Shown here: positions 18,920 to 28,587 of the stretch, in pieces | Numbering within the stretch: position 1 is the stretch's first letter | How the letters are laid out: every line of letters starts with the position of its first letter | Assembly: GCA_019119895.1 (NCBI GenBank) | Contig: DWWD01000024.1 | Span: 1-64,000 of the forward strand | Length of the DNA: 64,000 bases | Reading direction: 5' to 3' | Origin: Candidatus Anaerostipes avistercoris | Lineage (GTDB): Bacteria > Bacillota > Clostridia > Lachnospirales > Lachnospiraceae | Translations under genes and position numbers: made by a program | The notes under the pieces: model-generated | What the model saw: only the letters and a program-made list of their open reading frames with translations | What the model was told of the DNA's origin: nothing | Databases searched by the model: none

Positions 18920-19960
18920 ATGAGAAAAAGAAGATGGAAGAAATTAGCGGCCTGTGCCATTGCAGGAGCCATTACGGTTACAGGGCTGACCGCATGCGGA
19001 AACAGCAGTTCCTCTGATTCCGACTCTGTGGATACCGTAAGAATCGGTACACAGGAAATGCCGAACGATGAAGGAATCGCAAAAGCGGAAAATTATCTGG
19101 AAGAGAAATTAGGCGTTGACGTAGAAATCGTGAAATTTGATTCCGGAAAAGATGTCAATAATGCGTTAAAGGCCGACAGCATTGACTTCGGACTGGAGGG
19201 AACCACATCCGCAGCGCTGGCACTTTCTACGGAAATTGATATCAAGGTGATCTGGATCCATGAGGTTCTGGGGGATATTGAATCTCTTGCCGTTCGGGAA
19301 GAGGATAATATTGAAAGCATAGCGGATCTGAAGGGAAAGACCATTGCAGTGCCGTTCGCAACCACATCTCATTACTGCCTGCTTCGTTATCTGAATTCTC
19401 AGGGATTGTCTGAGTCTGATGTAACCCTGCTGGATATGGATACCAACAGTGCATATGCTGCATGGAAACGCGGAGACATTGATGCCGCATGGGTATGGCA
19501 GCCGGCCCTTCAGAGCATTTTGGATGACGGCGGGGAAATTCTTATATCCAATGGAGATGCCGCAGAAGAAGGCTATATGACAGCGAATGTAGAAGTTGTA
19601 AGCGCAGATTTTGCCGAAGAGCATCCGGATCTGGTACAGAAATATATTGAAGCCATGCAGGAAGCAAGAAATCTGTACAGTGATGATCAGGATACGGCAG
19701 TATCCGCTTTATCAGATGAACTTGGATTAACGGAAGATGAAATCAAGACACAGATTGCCGGAGCCGAGTGGGTATCCGCGGAAGATCAGATCAGCAGCGA
19801 ATATCTCGGAACCAGCGGCGCAGTGGGAGCACTGGCAGATAATCTGCTGGATACGGCAAACTTCCTGAAAGACCAGAAAAATATTACCAGTGTGCCGGAT
19901 AAATCAGTGTTTGAAAAAGCGGTCGATCCGCAGTACATCGAGGCAGTCCTGGGAGAATAG
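18920..19960 (+). CDS. ABC transporter substrate-binding lipoprotein, TauA/SsuA-like
   Basis: Lipobox VTGLTACG; SSuA-like IGTQEMPNDEGIAKAENYLEEKLGVDVEIVKFDSGKDVNNALKADSIDFGLEGTTSAALA. Confidence 0.87.
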   Translation: MRKRRWKKLAACAIAGAITVTGLTACGNSSSSDSDSVDTVRIGTQEMPNDEGIAKAENYLEEKLGVDVEIVKFDSGKDVNNALKADSIDFGLEGTTSAALALSTEIDIKVIWIHEVLGDIESLAVREEDNIESIADLKGKTIAVPFATTSHYCLLRYLNSQGLSESDVTLLDMDTNSAYAAWKRGDIDAAWVWQPALQSILDDGGEILISNGDAAEEGYMTANVEVVSADFAEEHPDLVQKYIEAMQEARNLYSDDQDTAVSALSDELGLTEDEIKTQIAGAEWVSAEDQISSEYLGTSGAVGALADNLLDTANFLKDQKNITSVPDKSVFEKAVDPQYIEAVLGE

Positions 19961-19980
19961 CAGGAAAGGAGAAGCAGATT

Positions 19981-20793
19981 ATGGAAGAAATCTTAAATGC
20001 AAAACCGCAGCATGTGGTGACAATGGATCATATTAATTTGAAATATAATGGAGAGCGCGGAGAAGTGACGGCGCTTCAGAATGTAAACCTGAACATTGAA
20101 AAAGGAGAATTTATCTGTGTTCTGGGGCCTTCCGGATGCGGGAAAAGCACGTTGCTCAATATTATGGCAGGGTTTCTGAAGCCGACAGAAGGAGAGGCTA
20201 AAATGAACGGCAGACCCATTGAGGGAGCCGGCTGGGAGCGGGCGGTCGTGTTCCAGACACCTACACTGTATCCATGGCTGAATATTCATGATAATGTGGC
20301 CTTCGGTCCAAATGTCCGTCATTTATCAAAAAAAGAGACGGAGCAGCTGACGCAGAAATATCTGGATCTGGTGGAATTAGGTGATTTCGGAGATCACAAA
20401 CCTTATGAGCTGTCAGGAGGAATGCGGCAGAGAGCATCTCTTGCGAGAGTGCTGGTCAATCAGCCTAGAATGATTCTGATGGATGAGCCTTTCGGTGCTC
20501 TGGATGCCCTGACGAGGCAGAACATGCAGACTCTGATTCGTAAAATCTGGAGTCAGACACAAAATACCGTATTTATGATCACCCATGATGTGGATGAGGC
20601 GCTGGCTCTGGCAACGAGAATCATCGTTATGTCCAGCCGTCCGGGAAGAATCGTTAAAGAATTTGAGACAGATTTTACGTATGATATTGGCGGCGTAAAC
20701 AAAGAAAGCGCCAGATATACCAAAAAGTACATGCAGATCAGAGAGGAAATCCTGAACATTATCAATGAACAGAATGAGACTTTAAAACTATGA
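19981..20793 (+). CDS. ABC transporter ATP-binding protein, TauB/SsuB-like
   Basis: Walker A GPSGCGKST, signature LSGGMRQRASLARV, Walker B ILMDEPFGALD. Confidence 0.93.
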   Translation: MEEILNAKPQHVVTMDHINLKYNGERGEVTALQNVNLNIEKGEFICVLGPSGCGKSTLLNIMAGFLKPTEGEAKMNGRPIEGAGWERAVVFQTPTLYPWLNIHDNVAFGPNVRHLSKKETEQLTQKYLDLVELGDFGDHKPYELSGGMRQRASLARVLVNQPRMILMDEPFGALDALTRQNMQTLIRKIWSQTQNTVFMITHDVDEALALATRIIVMSSRPGRIVKEFETDFTYDIGGVNKESARYTKKYMQIREEILNIINEQNETLKL

Positions 20794-21500
20794 AAACAAT
20801 ATTGTTTTTTATCATTCTTTTTGCGGCAAATGTGATACAGGCGGTCACCGGATTTGCCGGCACACTTCTGGCGATGCCGGTATCCATACAGCTGATCGGT
20901 GTTCTGGAGGCGAAGGTCATATTAAATATTATGGCCTTTGCCTCCTGCCTTTGGATTACCGTGCAGAACCGCAGGTACATTCAATATAAAATTCTCGGAA
21001 AAATCATCCTCTGGATGGGGATAGGGATGATCATAGGAGTCTGGATTTTTGACAGGGTTTCTCTGGACTTTCTTCTTCCGTGCTATGGGATTTTCATCCT
21101 GCTGATCGCCCTGAAAAAGCTGCTGATCCAGAGGGAATTATCTCTGCCCGGATGGCTTCTTACAATCAGTCTTCTGGCGGCGGGAGTCATACACGGAATG
21201 TTTGTGTCCGGTGGAGCGCTGCTGGTGGTTTACGCGTCTTCAGTCATCAAAGATAAGAACCGGTTCAGGGCAACGGTGGCTCCTGTATGGGTGATATTGA
21301 ACTTATTTTTGATGATTTCAGACGAAAGCCACGGATATATGACGCCGGATGTGCTGGCATTGACAGGACTGGGAATGATTCCGCTGTTCCTGGCAATTTA
21401 TATTGGAAATAAAATTCAGAAAAAAATAAATCAGACGGTATTTTTGAAAACAACATATATTCTTCTGGCTGTTTCCGGCATATCGGTGCTGGCGTCATAA
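20790..21500 (+). CDS. TauE/SafE family sulfite/sulfonate exporter-like membrane protein
   Basis: AANVIQAVTGFAGTLLAMPVSI and GVIHGMFVSGGALLVVYASSVIKDKNRFRATVAPVW motifs; overlaps end of ATPase gene. Confidence 0.83.
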   Translation: MKTILFFIILFAANVIQAVTGFAGTLLAMPVSIQLIGVLEAKVILNIMAFASCLWITVQNRRYIQYKILGKIILWMGIGMIIGVWIFDRVSLDFLLPCYGIFILLIALKKLLIQRELSLPGWLLTISLLAAGVIHGMFVSGGALLVVYASSVIKDKNRFRATVAPVWVILNLFLMISDESHGYMTPDVLALTGLGMIPLFLAIYIGNKIQKKINQTVFLKTTYILLAVSGISVLAS

Positions 21501-21524
21501 GAAGATTGTTTCAGGAGAGGAGGA

Positions 21525-22697
21525 ATGGATATGGCGGTGACATTACGAAAGCTCCTTGAATGTGTGGAGGAAGAGAAGATTCATATTCTGGCAGGGCAGA
21601 ATAATCTGGACCGGGCGGTGCGGTGGACTCACATGGTAGAATCCATCGAAATATCTACGTTTCTGGAAGGACAGGAGATAGCCTTTACCACAGGGGCGGC
21701 ATTAAAATCAGAAGAAGATTTTTTTGAGATGGTAAAGTGCATTATCAATAATCAGGCAACGGCAATCATTGTAAACATCGGGCCTTATATCAAAGAAGTG
21801 CCGAAGCGCATCATATCATACTGTGAGGAACGGCAGTTTCCGCTGATCACGGTGCCGTGGGAGACACATATGGCACATATTATGCAGATTTTCTGTCTGA
21901 AGATTACAGAAGAAGATAAAGCAAACATGGAATTGTCCAGCGCCGTCAAAAACGCAATCTTTTTTCCGATGCAGGAGGATTTGTATATTCCTGCTCTGAA
22001 GCGGTATCATTATTCGCCCGGATGGTCTTACTGCGTGGCAGCCATTGAAATTCTGGAAGGCGCTCAGCCTGTGGAAGAAGAAAGACGCATGAGATTTCAG
22101 AAATACATAGAAAATCAGCTTTCCTACCGGTATCGGGATGTGATCATTTTCGAGCAGGACGGAGAAATTCTGCTGATTTTTCATCAGATGACGGATGAGG
22201 AGGTAAAGGGAATCCTGCAGCAGGTGATGAAGCAGTATGAATGTATGCTGCGGAAAGAGGAAAAAAGTTATATAGGGATCGGACGCAGCACCAAAAATAT
22301 GAAGTGTATTGCGAAAAGCTATCGGCAGGCTAAGGGAGTCTTGAAGCTGCAGAAGAGAAGAAATCAGGATAAGACCGCTGTGGTTTATAGAGAACTGGGA
22401 CTTTACAAATTGCTGCTGGCTATGGAAGATACAGAGATTGTCAGGGAATATTATATAGAGATGATGGGAGCGCTGCTGAAATATGATGAGGCGAAACAGA
22501 CTGATTACTGTAAAGTCCTGGAATGTTACCTGAACCATGATGGAAGTGTGAAGGAGGCGGCAGAAGAGCTGTATGTGCACCGCAATACCATAAACAAGAA
22601 AATCAATAAAATCGAGGAAATCACGGGTCTCGATCTGTCCAGCCTGGACGTGCGCTCCAGGTTTAAAATTGCGTTTATGATACAGGAAATTTTGTAG
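21525..22697 (+). CDS. PucR family transcriptional regulator (copy 2)
   Basis: WTHMVESIEISTFLEGQEIAFTTG and VKEAAEELYVHRNTINKKINKI HTH. Confidence 0.88.
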   Translation: MDMAVTLRKLLECVEEEKIHILAGQNNLDRAVRWTHMVESIEISTFLEGQEIAFTTGAALKSEEDFFEMVKCIINNQATAIIVNIGPYIKEVPKRIISYCEERQFPLITVPWETHMAHIMQIFCLKITEEDKANMELSSAVKNAIFFPMQEDLYIPALKRYHYSPGWSYCVAAIEILEGAQPVEEERRMRFQKYIENQLSYRYRDVIIFEQDGEILLIFHQMTDEEVKGILQQVMKQYECMLRKEEKSYIGIGRSTKNMKCIAKSYRQAKGVLKLQKRRNQDKTAVVYRELGLYKLLLAMEDTEIVREYYIEMMGALLKYDEAKQTDYCKVLECYLNHDGSVKEAAEELYVHRNTINKKINKIEEITGLDLSSLDVRSRFKIAFMIQEIL

Positions 22698-22825
22698 GCG
22701 GATGCACTTTGGTAAATATGCCAGAGCCTATTTAAAAACAGGCTTTAACACATTGAAACGGAGCATAAAAGGGAATACGATACAAAAAAAGCAAAACAGC
22801 ATGACACAAGAAAGGGGCAGAAACA

Positions 22826-24163
22826 ATGAGTTTACAAGGAAAAGAAATACAGGAAATGCATAAAGAATACATTCTCCAGTCATGGGGAAAGGCCGGACAG
22901 GATGTGGTGCCGGTGGAGAAAGCGGAAGGAATTTATTTCTGGGATTATGATGGAAATAAATACGCAGATATGGCATCTCTGCTGGTGTGCTCCAATCTGG
23001 GGCACGAACTTCCGGAAATTGTAGGAGCGATCAAAGAACAGGCAGACAAGATGTGCTTTATGGCACCGGCTTATGCAAGTGAACCAAAGAGCCGGCTGGC
23101 AAAAATGCTGGTGGAAGCAGCAGGGGAGGATACATACCAGAGAGTGTTCTTTACCAACGCCGGAGCGGAATCCAATGAAAACGCCATAAAAATGGCGAGG
23201 ATGGTCACCGGAAGAACAAAGATTTTTTCCTGCTACCGAAGCTATCACGGAGCGACACTGGGATCTTCCAATGCTTCCGGTGACTGGAGAAGATTTGCAG
23301 CGGAAATCGGAGGCGCCAATGGCTTTGTGAAATTCATGAACCCGCATATGTACCGGGACGGATATGCCAAAGGAAAAGATGACGCGGAAGTGACAGAGAA
23401 AGCGCTGGCGGATCTGGATCTTCAGCTCAGATATGAAGGAACCGACAATGTGGCGGCTATCCTGATGGAATCCATTGTAGGCGCAAATGGCGTGATTCTT
23501 CCGCCGGATGGGTATATGGAAGGGGTAAGAGCCCTCTGTGATAAATATGGAATCCTGATGATCTGTGATGAAGTTATGGCAGGATTTTTCCGGACAGGAA
23601 AATGGTTTGCATGGCAGAATTTTGATTTTAAACCGGATATGATCACATTTGCAAAGGGTGTTACCTGCGGATATGTCCCTCTGGGAGGCGTAATCGTAAA
23701 TAAGAAAATTGCAAAATATTTTGAGGAAAATGTGCTTCAGTGCGGACTTACTTATTCCGGCCATACATTAGCCTGTGCGGCAGGCGTGGCAGCCATGAAT
23801 TATTATAAAGATCATAAGATTGGGGAACATGTGGCAGAGATGCATGAAATTGTTTCTGACTTTATGAATGAAATGGTGGAAAAGCACAAATGCATTGGAG
23901 AGGCAAGATGCATTGGACTGTTCGGAGCACTGGAAGTCGTAAAAAACAAAGAGACAAGAGAGCCGATGCAGGAATACGGAGTTCCGGGGCCGGTGATGCC
24001 ATGGATCTTTGCGGAGTTAAAGAAACGAGGATTTGCGACGTTTGGGCGGGAGAATTTCATTGAAATCTGTCCGCCGCTGATTATTACGAAAGAGGAACTG
24101 GAAGAATATCTTCCGATTCTTGATGAAGTGCTGACTATGGTAGACGAGAAATACTGCGATTAG
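22826..24163 (+). CDS. Class III PLP aminotransferase (candidate taurine / omega-amino acid transaminase), copy 2
   Basis: LQSWGKAGQDVVPVEKAEGIYFWDYDGNKYADM; MICDEVMAGFFRTGKWFAWQNFDFKPDMITFAKGVTCGYVPLGG. Confidence 0.86.
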   Translation: MSLQGKEIQEMHKEYILQSWGKAGQDVVPVEKAEGIYFWDYDGNKYADMASLLVCSNLGHELPEIVGAIKEQADKMCFMAPAYASEPKSRLAKMLVEAAGEDTYQRVFFTNAGAESNENAIKMARMVTGRTKIFSCYRSYHGATLGSSNASGDWRRFAAEIGGANGFVKFMNPHMYRDGYAKGKDDAEVTEKALADLDLQLRYEGTDNVAAILMESIVGANGVILPPDGYMEGVRALCDKYGILMICDEVMAGFFRTGKWFAWQNFDFKPDMITFAKGVTCGYVPLGGVIVNKKIAKYFEENVLQCGLTYSGHTLACAAGVAAMNYYKDHKIGEHVAEMHEIVSDFMNEMVEKHKCIGEARCIGLFGALEVVKNKETREPMQEYGVPGPVMPWIFAELKKRGFATFGRENFIEICPPLIITKEELEEYLPILDEVLTMVDEKYCD

Positions 24164-24174
24164 AGGTGGAAGAT

Positions 24175-25293
24175 ATGAACTGGGATTATTTACAGCCGGT
24201 GCAGATCCGGTTTGGAAAAGGAAGAGTCAGAGAAATCAAAGATCTGGCAGAAAACATGGGATGCAGAAAAGGGCTGCTGGTGGCGGATCCGTTTTTTCTG
24301 ACCAATGGGCTGGCAGAGCAGATCATAGAAGCGAGCGGCGGATTTCTTGCGGGAGTTTTTGGAGATGTTTCTCCCAATCCGGATGTGGAAGAAGTCGATG
24401 CCTGCGCGGATAAGATCCGAAGGGAAAATATTGATTTTGTTGCGGCTCTGGGCGGCGGCAGCTCCATGGACTGCGCCAAAGCGGCAGCAGCAGTATGCCT
24501 GACGGATGATTCCATTCGGGAATATCACGGAACCGGGAAGACGGTACCGAAAGAACATCTGCCGATTATCGCAATCCCCACAACAGCAGGAACTGGAAGT
24601 GAAGTCACCTGTGTTTCTGTGCTGACGGATCATAAAAATCAGAAAAAGTCGCCGATCGTTTCCGACAGTTTTTATCCGGCGTACGCCATCATTGATCCGG
24701 AACTTACCTATACAATGCCGCCGAAAGTTACGGCGGGAACCGGAATTGATGTTTTGTCCCACGCCCTGGAGGGATACTGGAGCAGGGGACATCAGCCCAT
24801 CTGCGACGCCTGTGCGCTCCATGCGGCAGGGCTGGTGTTCCAGTACCTTTACCGGGCATATGAGAATCCGGATGATGAGGAAGCGAGAGAAAAAATGTGT
24901 GAGGCATCTGTGATCGCAGGCCTGGCGTTCACACTGCCGAAAACCACATCATCCCACGCGTGTTCTTTTCCGCTGACTAATTTGTATCATATTCCGCACG
25001 GAGAGGCCTGCGGCCTGACGCTGGACTATTTCGCAAGGATCAATAAAGATGTGGAAAATGGAAGAGTACAGGATTTTGCGAGGAAACTCGGATTCGAAGA
25101 TGTGGATGCAATGGCAGATGCCATTCATGATCTGAAGGAAAAAATGGGCCTGAGGAATGATCTGAAAGATCTGAAATTAACGGATGAGCAGATTGATGAA
25201 CTGATTCAGATCAGTCATCATCCGAATCTCGAAAATAATCCGGTAACAATTACAGATGAAATACTGAGAGATCTGTATGAAAGCATGAGGTAA
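24175..25293 (+). CDS. Iron-containing alcohol dehydrogenase (candidate sulfoacetaldehyde reductase), copy 2
   Basis: GGGSSMDCAKAAA, PTTAGTGSEVT, DVLSHALEGYWS, HACSFPLTNLYHIPHGEA. Confidence 0.85.
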   Translation: MNWDYLQPVQIRFGKGRVREIKDLAENMGCRKGLLVADPFFLTNGLAEQIIEASGGFLAGVFGDVSPNPDVEEVDACADKIRRENIDFVAALGGGSSMDCAKAAAAVCLTDDSIREYHGTGKTVPKEHLPIIAIPTTAGTGSEVTCVSVLTDHKNQKKSPIVSDSFYPAYAIIDPELTYTMPPKVTAGTGIDVLSHALEGYWSRGHQPICDACALHAAGLVFQYLYRAYENPDDEEAREKMCEASVIAGLAFTLPKTTSSHACSFPLTNLYHIPHGEACGLTLDYFARINKDVENGRVQDFARKLGFEDVDAMADAIHDLKEKMGLRNDLKDLKLTDEQIDELIQISHHPNLENNPVTITDEILRDLYESMR

Positions 25294-25444
25294 AAATAAA
25301 TCTTAAAGAATCAGAGAAGTCTCTGTGCGGCAAAAAGGAAGCCGCCGGAGGCTTTTTCTGTCTTGTTGGATGAAAGGGATTGTTTTATAATCTTAAACAT
25401 AGGAAAACCGGCAAAAGCCGGGATGGATAAGAAGGAGGCAGACG

Positions 25445-25864
25445 ATGGATTATCGTAAATTTGAAAATCAGTATGTGATCCGTTTGGACCGGGGTGAAGA
25501 AATCGTAGCAAGTCTGAAAACCATTGCGGAAAAAGAAAATATAAAACTTGCGTATCTAACGGGAATCGGCGCTGTGGGCAGAGTCACGGCAGGTGTTTTT
25601 GATACGAAAGAAAAGGTGTTCAAAGGCAGGAGATGGGAAGGTGATTTGGAAGTGGTTTCCATCGGAGGGAATATCAATACCATGAACGGGGAAACCTATA
25701 TACATTTTCATATCAGCGTCGCCGATGAGCAGGGAAATGTATTCGGCGGGCATCTGCAGGAAGCCGTGATCAGCGGGACCGGAGAACTGGTGCTGACGGA
25801 AATGAACGGTACCGTAGACCGGAAGTTCGATGAAGAAATCGGACTGAATCTTTTTGAATTTTAA
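25445..25864 (+). CDS. PPC (DUF296) domain-containing DNA-binding-like protein
   Basis: VIRLDRGEEIVASLKTIAEKENIKLAYLTGIGAVGRVTAGVFD...HFHISVADEQGNVFGGHL. Confidence 0.85.
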   Translation: MDYRKFENQYVIRLDRGEEIVASLKTIAEKENIKLAYLTGIGAVGRVTAGVFDTKEKVFKGRRWEGDLEVVSIGGNINTMNGETYIHFHISVADEQGNVFGGHLQEAVISGTGELVLTEMNGTVDRKFDEEIGLNLFEF

Positions 25865-25892
25865 TTATAATAATTTGGAGGATATTCTGTAA

Positions 25893-27278
25893 ATGAATTT
25901 AATGACAGGCAGACAGCTGCATAAAAACTATCAGGAGTACGATCAGAAAGAAGTAGAAATGTGCGGATGGGTCAAAAGCAACCGTGGATCCAAAAATTTT
26001 GGATTTCTGATCGTAAATGACGGAACTTTTTTTGAACCGATCCAGGTAGTATATGATAAAGAAATGAATAACTTTGGAGAAATTGCAAAATTAAATGTGG
26101 GAACGGCGGTGATCGTAACCGGCATATTAGTGGCAACGCCGGAAGCAAAGCAGCCATTTGAAATCCAGGCAAAAGGTGTGGAAATTGAAGGAAGCTGTTC
26201 CTCTGATTATCCGCTGCAAAAGAAGCGCCATACATTTGAATATCTGAGAAAGATCGCACATCTGCGGCCGAGAGCCAATACATTTCAGGCAGTATTCCGG
26301 GTACGGTCTCTGGTGGCGTATGCGATTCACAAATTTTTTATGGAACGGGATTTTGTTTATGTGCATACACCGATCATTACAGGACAGGACTGTGAGGGAG
26401 CGGGAGAAATGTTCCAGGTAACGACACTGGATCTGGAAGAAGCAGTAAAAAAAGGCGAAATCAATTATGAGGAGGATTTCTTTGAAAAACCGGTGAGTCT
26501 GACAGTCAGCGGACAGCTGGCCGGAGAAACCTTCGCTCAGGCATTCCGCAACATTTATACTTTTGGACCGACATTCCGGGCGGAAGAATCCAATACGACG
26601 AGACATGCGGCTGAGTTCTGGATGATCGAGCCGGAGATGGCGTTTGCGGATCTGGAAGACAACATGGAGCTTGCAGAGCAGATGATCAAATATATCATCG
26701 GTTATGTGCTGGAACACGCGCCGGAAGAGATGGAGTTTTTCAATAAGTTTGTAGATAAAGGACTGCTGGAACGTCTGCATCATGTGGCGGAATCTGAGTT
26801 TGGCAGGGTGACTTACACAGAAGCTGTGAAGATTCTGGAGCAGCATAACGATCAGTTCCAGTACAAAGTATCCTGGGGGATTGATCTTCAGACAGAGCAC
26901 GAGCGGTTTCTGACAGAAAAAGTTTATAAAAAACCAGTGTTTGTAACCGACTATCCGAAGGATATTAAGGCGTTTTATATGAAAATGAACGACGATGAGA
27001 AAACTGTAGCGGCCATGGATCTTCTGGTGCCGGCGATCGGAGAAATCATCGGCGGAAGCCAGAGAGAAGATTCTCTGAAAAAACTGGAGAAGCGGATGGC
27101 AGAACTGGGCATGAATCCGGAAGACTATGACTTCTATCTGGATCTCCGGAAATATGGATCCACCAGACATTCCGGATTTGGACTGGGATTTGAGAGAATG
27201 GTCATGTATGTGACCGGTATGGCAAATATCCGGGATGTGATTCCATATCCGAGAACTGTTGGAAAATGTAAATATTAA
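25893..27278 (+). CDS. asnS: Asparaginyl-tRNA synthetase
   Basis: Class II aaRS motifs ([59 protein letters not shown]). Confidence 0.95.
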   Translation: MNLMTGRQLHKNYQEYDQKEVEMCGWVKSNRGSKNFGFLIVNDGTFFEPIQVVYDKEMNNFGEIAKLNVGTAVIVTGILVATPEAKQPFEIQAKGVEIEGSCSSDYPLQKKRHTFEYLRKIAHLRPRANTFQAVFRVRSLVAYAIHKFFMERDFVYVHTPIITGQDCEGAGEMFQVTTLDLEEAVKKGEINYEEDFFEKPVSLTVSGQLAGETFAQAFRNIYTFGPTFRAEESNTTRHAAEFWMIEPEMAFADLEDNMELAEQMIKYIIGYVLEHAPEEMEFFNKFVDKGLLERLHHVAESEFGRVTYTEAVKILEQHNDQFQYKVSWGIDLQTEHERFLTEKVYKKPVFVTDYPKDIKAFYMKMNDDEKTVAAMDLLVPAIGEIIGGSQREDSLKKLEKRMAELGMNPEDYDFYLDLRKYGSTRHSGFGLGFERMVMYVTGMANIRDVIPYPRTVGKCKY

Positions 27279-27336
27279 TATGTAAAATGCATATGCTATT
27301 CCTTAGAATGATTCAGGAGGAAAGAGAGGCGGCATT

Positions 27337-27945
27337 ATGCATTCAATCTGGCAGGAAAAGATAGACTTCCCTGATTACCCTATTTTAAAAAGAGACAAAA
27401 AAGCAGATGTTGTTTATATAGGAGCGACGCTGCAGCATGCGGTGGAAGCTCATTTTCAGCATGAGCAGGGAAATGCGGTTATGCTGCTGGAAGAAAATGT
27501 GATTTCCAGGATGCCGGAACTTGGCGGCATGGGAATTCTGCGGGCGGGAAACCGCAGAGAAAGGAAGAGTCTTCGCCGGCTGCGGGAGTATATTGAGGAA
27601 CGGCAGATTCCCTGTGAGATGGAGGTCGTATCGGAGACCTGTCTCTGGGTCCATCCTGTCAAACTATTTTTATTTATGACGGAAGGCATCGAGGTCTATG
27701 AGCAGACAGCTGTCTGCTCCCGTCAGGGAAAGCGGCTGGATATCGGAAGCGCTTATGTGGACGCGGCGCAGATCATAGAAAAGGAAAAAAGAAAAGAACC
27801 ATTTTATGTGTATGTGTTTCCGGAAAACAGTTCCGGACAAATGCCGGAGGGAGAATTTGAGGAGATGCGCAGATACAAAAATTTCTGGCTTGCGGGGAGT
27901 GCAAGAAGAGACGTGGAAGGGTATCTGTACTTTTGGGAGATTTAA
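27337..27945 (+). CDS. Hypothetical protein; possible degenerate N-terminal fragment of a FAD-dependent oxidoreductase
   Basis: YPILKRDKKADVVYIGATLQHAVEAHF resembles a DAO-type N-terminus but lacks GxGxxG. Confidence 0.5.
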   Translation: MHSIWQEKIDFPDYPILKRDKKADVVYIGATLQHAVEAHFQHEQGNAVMLLEENVISRMPELGGMGILRAGNRRERKSLRRLREYIEERQIPCEMEVVSETCLWVHPVKLFLFMTEGIEVYEQTAVCSRQGKRLDIGSAYVDAAQIIEKEKRKEPFYVYVFPENSSGQMPEGEFEEMRRYKNFWLAGSARRDVEGYLYFWEI

Positions 27946-27999
27946 AAATGATTGATTTTCACCGGGAAATCTTATATAATTGGATTATGAGGTGAAAAT

Positions 28000-28587
28000 A
28001 TGATAAAAACAACAGGCATGCTTCTTGAGGAACTGAGTTCTTATGCAAATCCAAAAGACAAACTGTCCCGGATGGTCAGACAGGGAGAATGTTTTAAAAT
28101 CAAAAAAGGTTTATATGAGACAGAGAGGAATGTACCAGGACATTTGCTCGCAGGGAGTATTTATGGGCCGTCCTATATTTCTTTTGAGTATGCACTTGCG
28201 TATTATGCTATGATTCCGGAAGCAGTTTATACAATTACCTGTGCGACATTTGAGAAAAAGAAAAAGAAGAAATATGAAACAATGTTTGGGACGTTTACTT
28301 ACCGAGATGTCCCGTCTGAAGCATTTCCCCTGGAACTCAGACTGGTGAAGGAAGGAGATTATTTCTATCGAATTGCAGAGCCCGAAAAAGCACTTTGTGA
28401 TAAACTTTACATCATGCCGCCTGTACAGAATATGAAAGTACTGATTGAATTACTTGCTCAAGACCTTCGTATAGAAGAAACAGCACTTTTAAAACTCAAT
28501 GCAGACAAAATCAAGATGCTTTCGGAGTATTATCATGCAACCAATATAAAGAAGCTTGCGTCGCTGATAAGGAGGATCCAAAAATGA
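28000..28587 (+). CDS. AbiEi-like antitoxin of a type IV TA system
   Basis: Winged-helix N-terminus with FKIKKGLYE...PSYISFEYALAYYAMIPE; overlaps the nucleotidyltransferase gene by 4 nt. Confidence 0.82.
   Translation: MIKTTGMLLEELSSYANPKDKLSRMVRQGECFKIKKGLYETERNVPGHLLAGSIYGPSYISFEYALAYYAMIPEAVYTITCATFEKKKKKKYETMFGTFTYRDVPSEAFPLELRLVKEGDYFYRIAEPEKALCDKLYIMPPVQNMKVLIELLAQDLRIEETALLKLNADKIKMLSEYYHATNIKKLASLIRRIQK

Noticed and set aside
22880-23764. 294-aa minus-strand ORF
   Set aside because: Antisense shadow of the second aminotransferase.
25334-25363. Unusual GC-rich hairpin after the second ADH
   Set aside because: Looks like an ordinary terminator (aagccgccggaggctttttc).
26127-27170. 347-aa minus-strand ORF
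   Set aside because: Antisense shadow of asnS; His/Phe/Cys-rich artefact composition.
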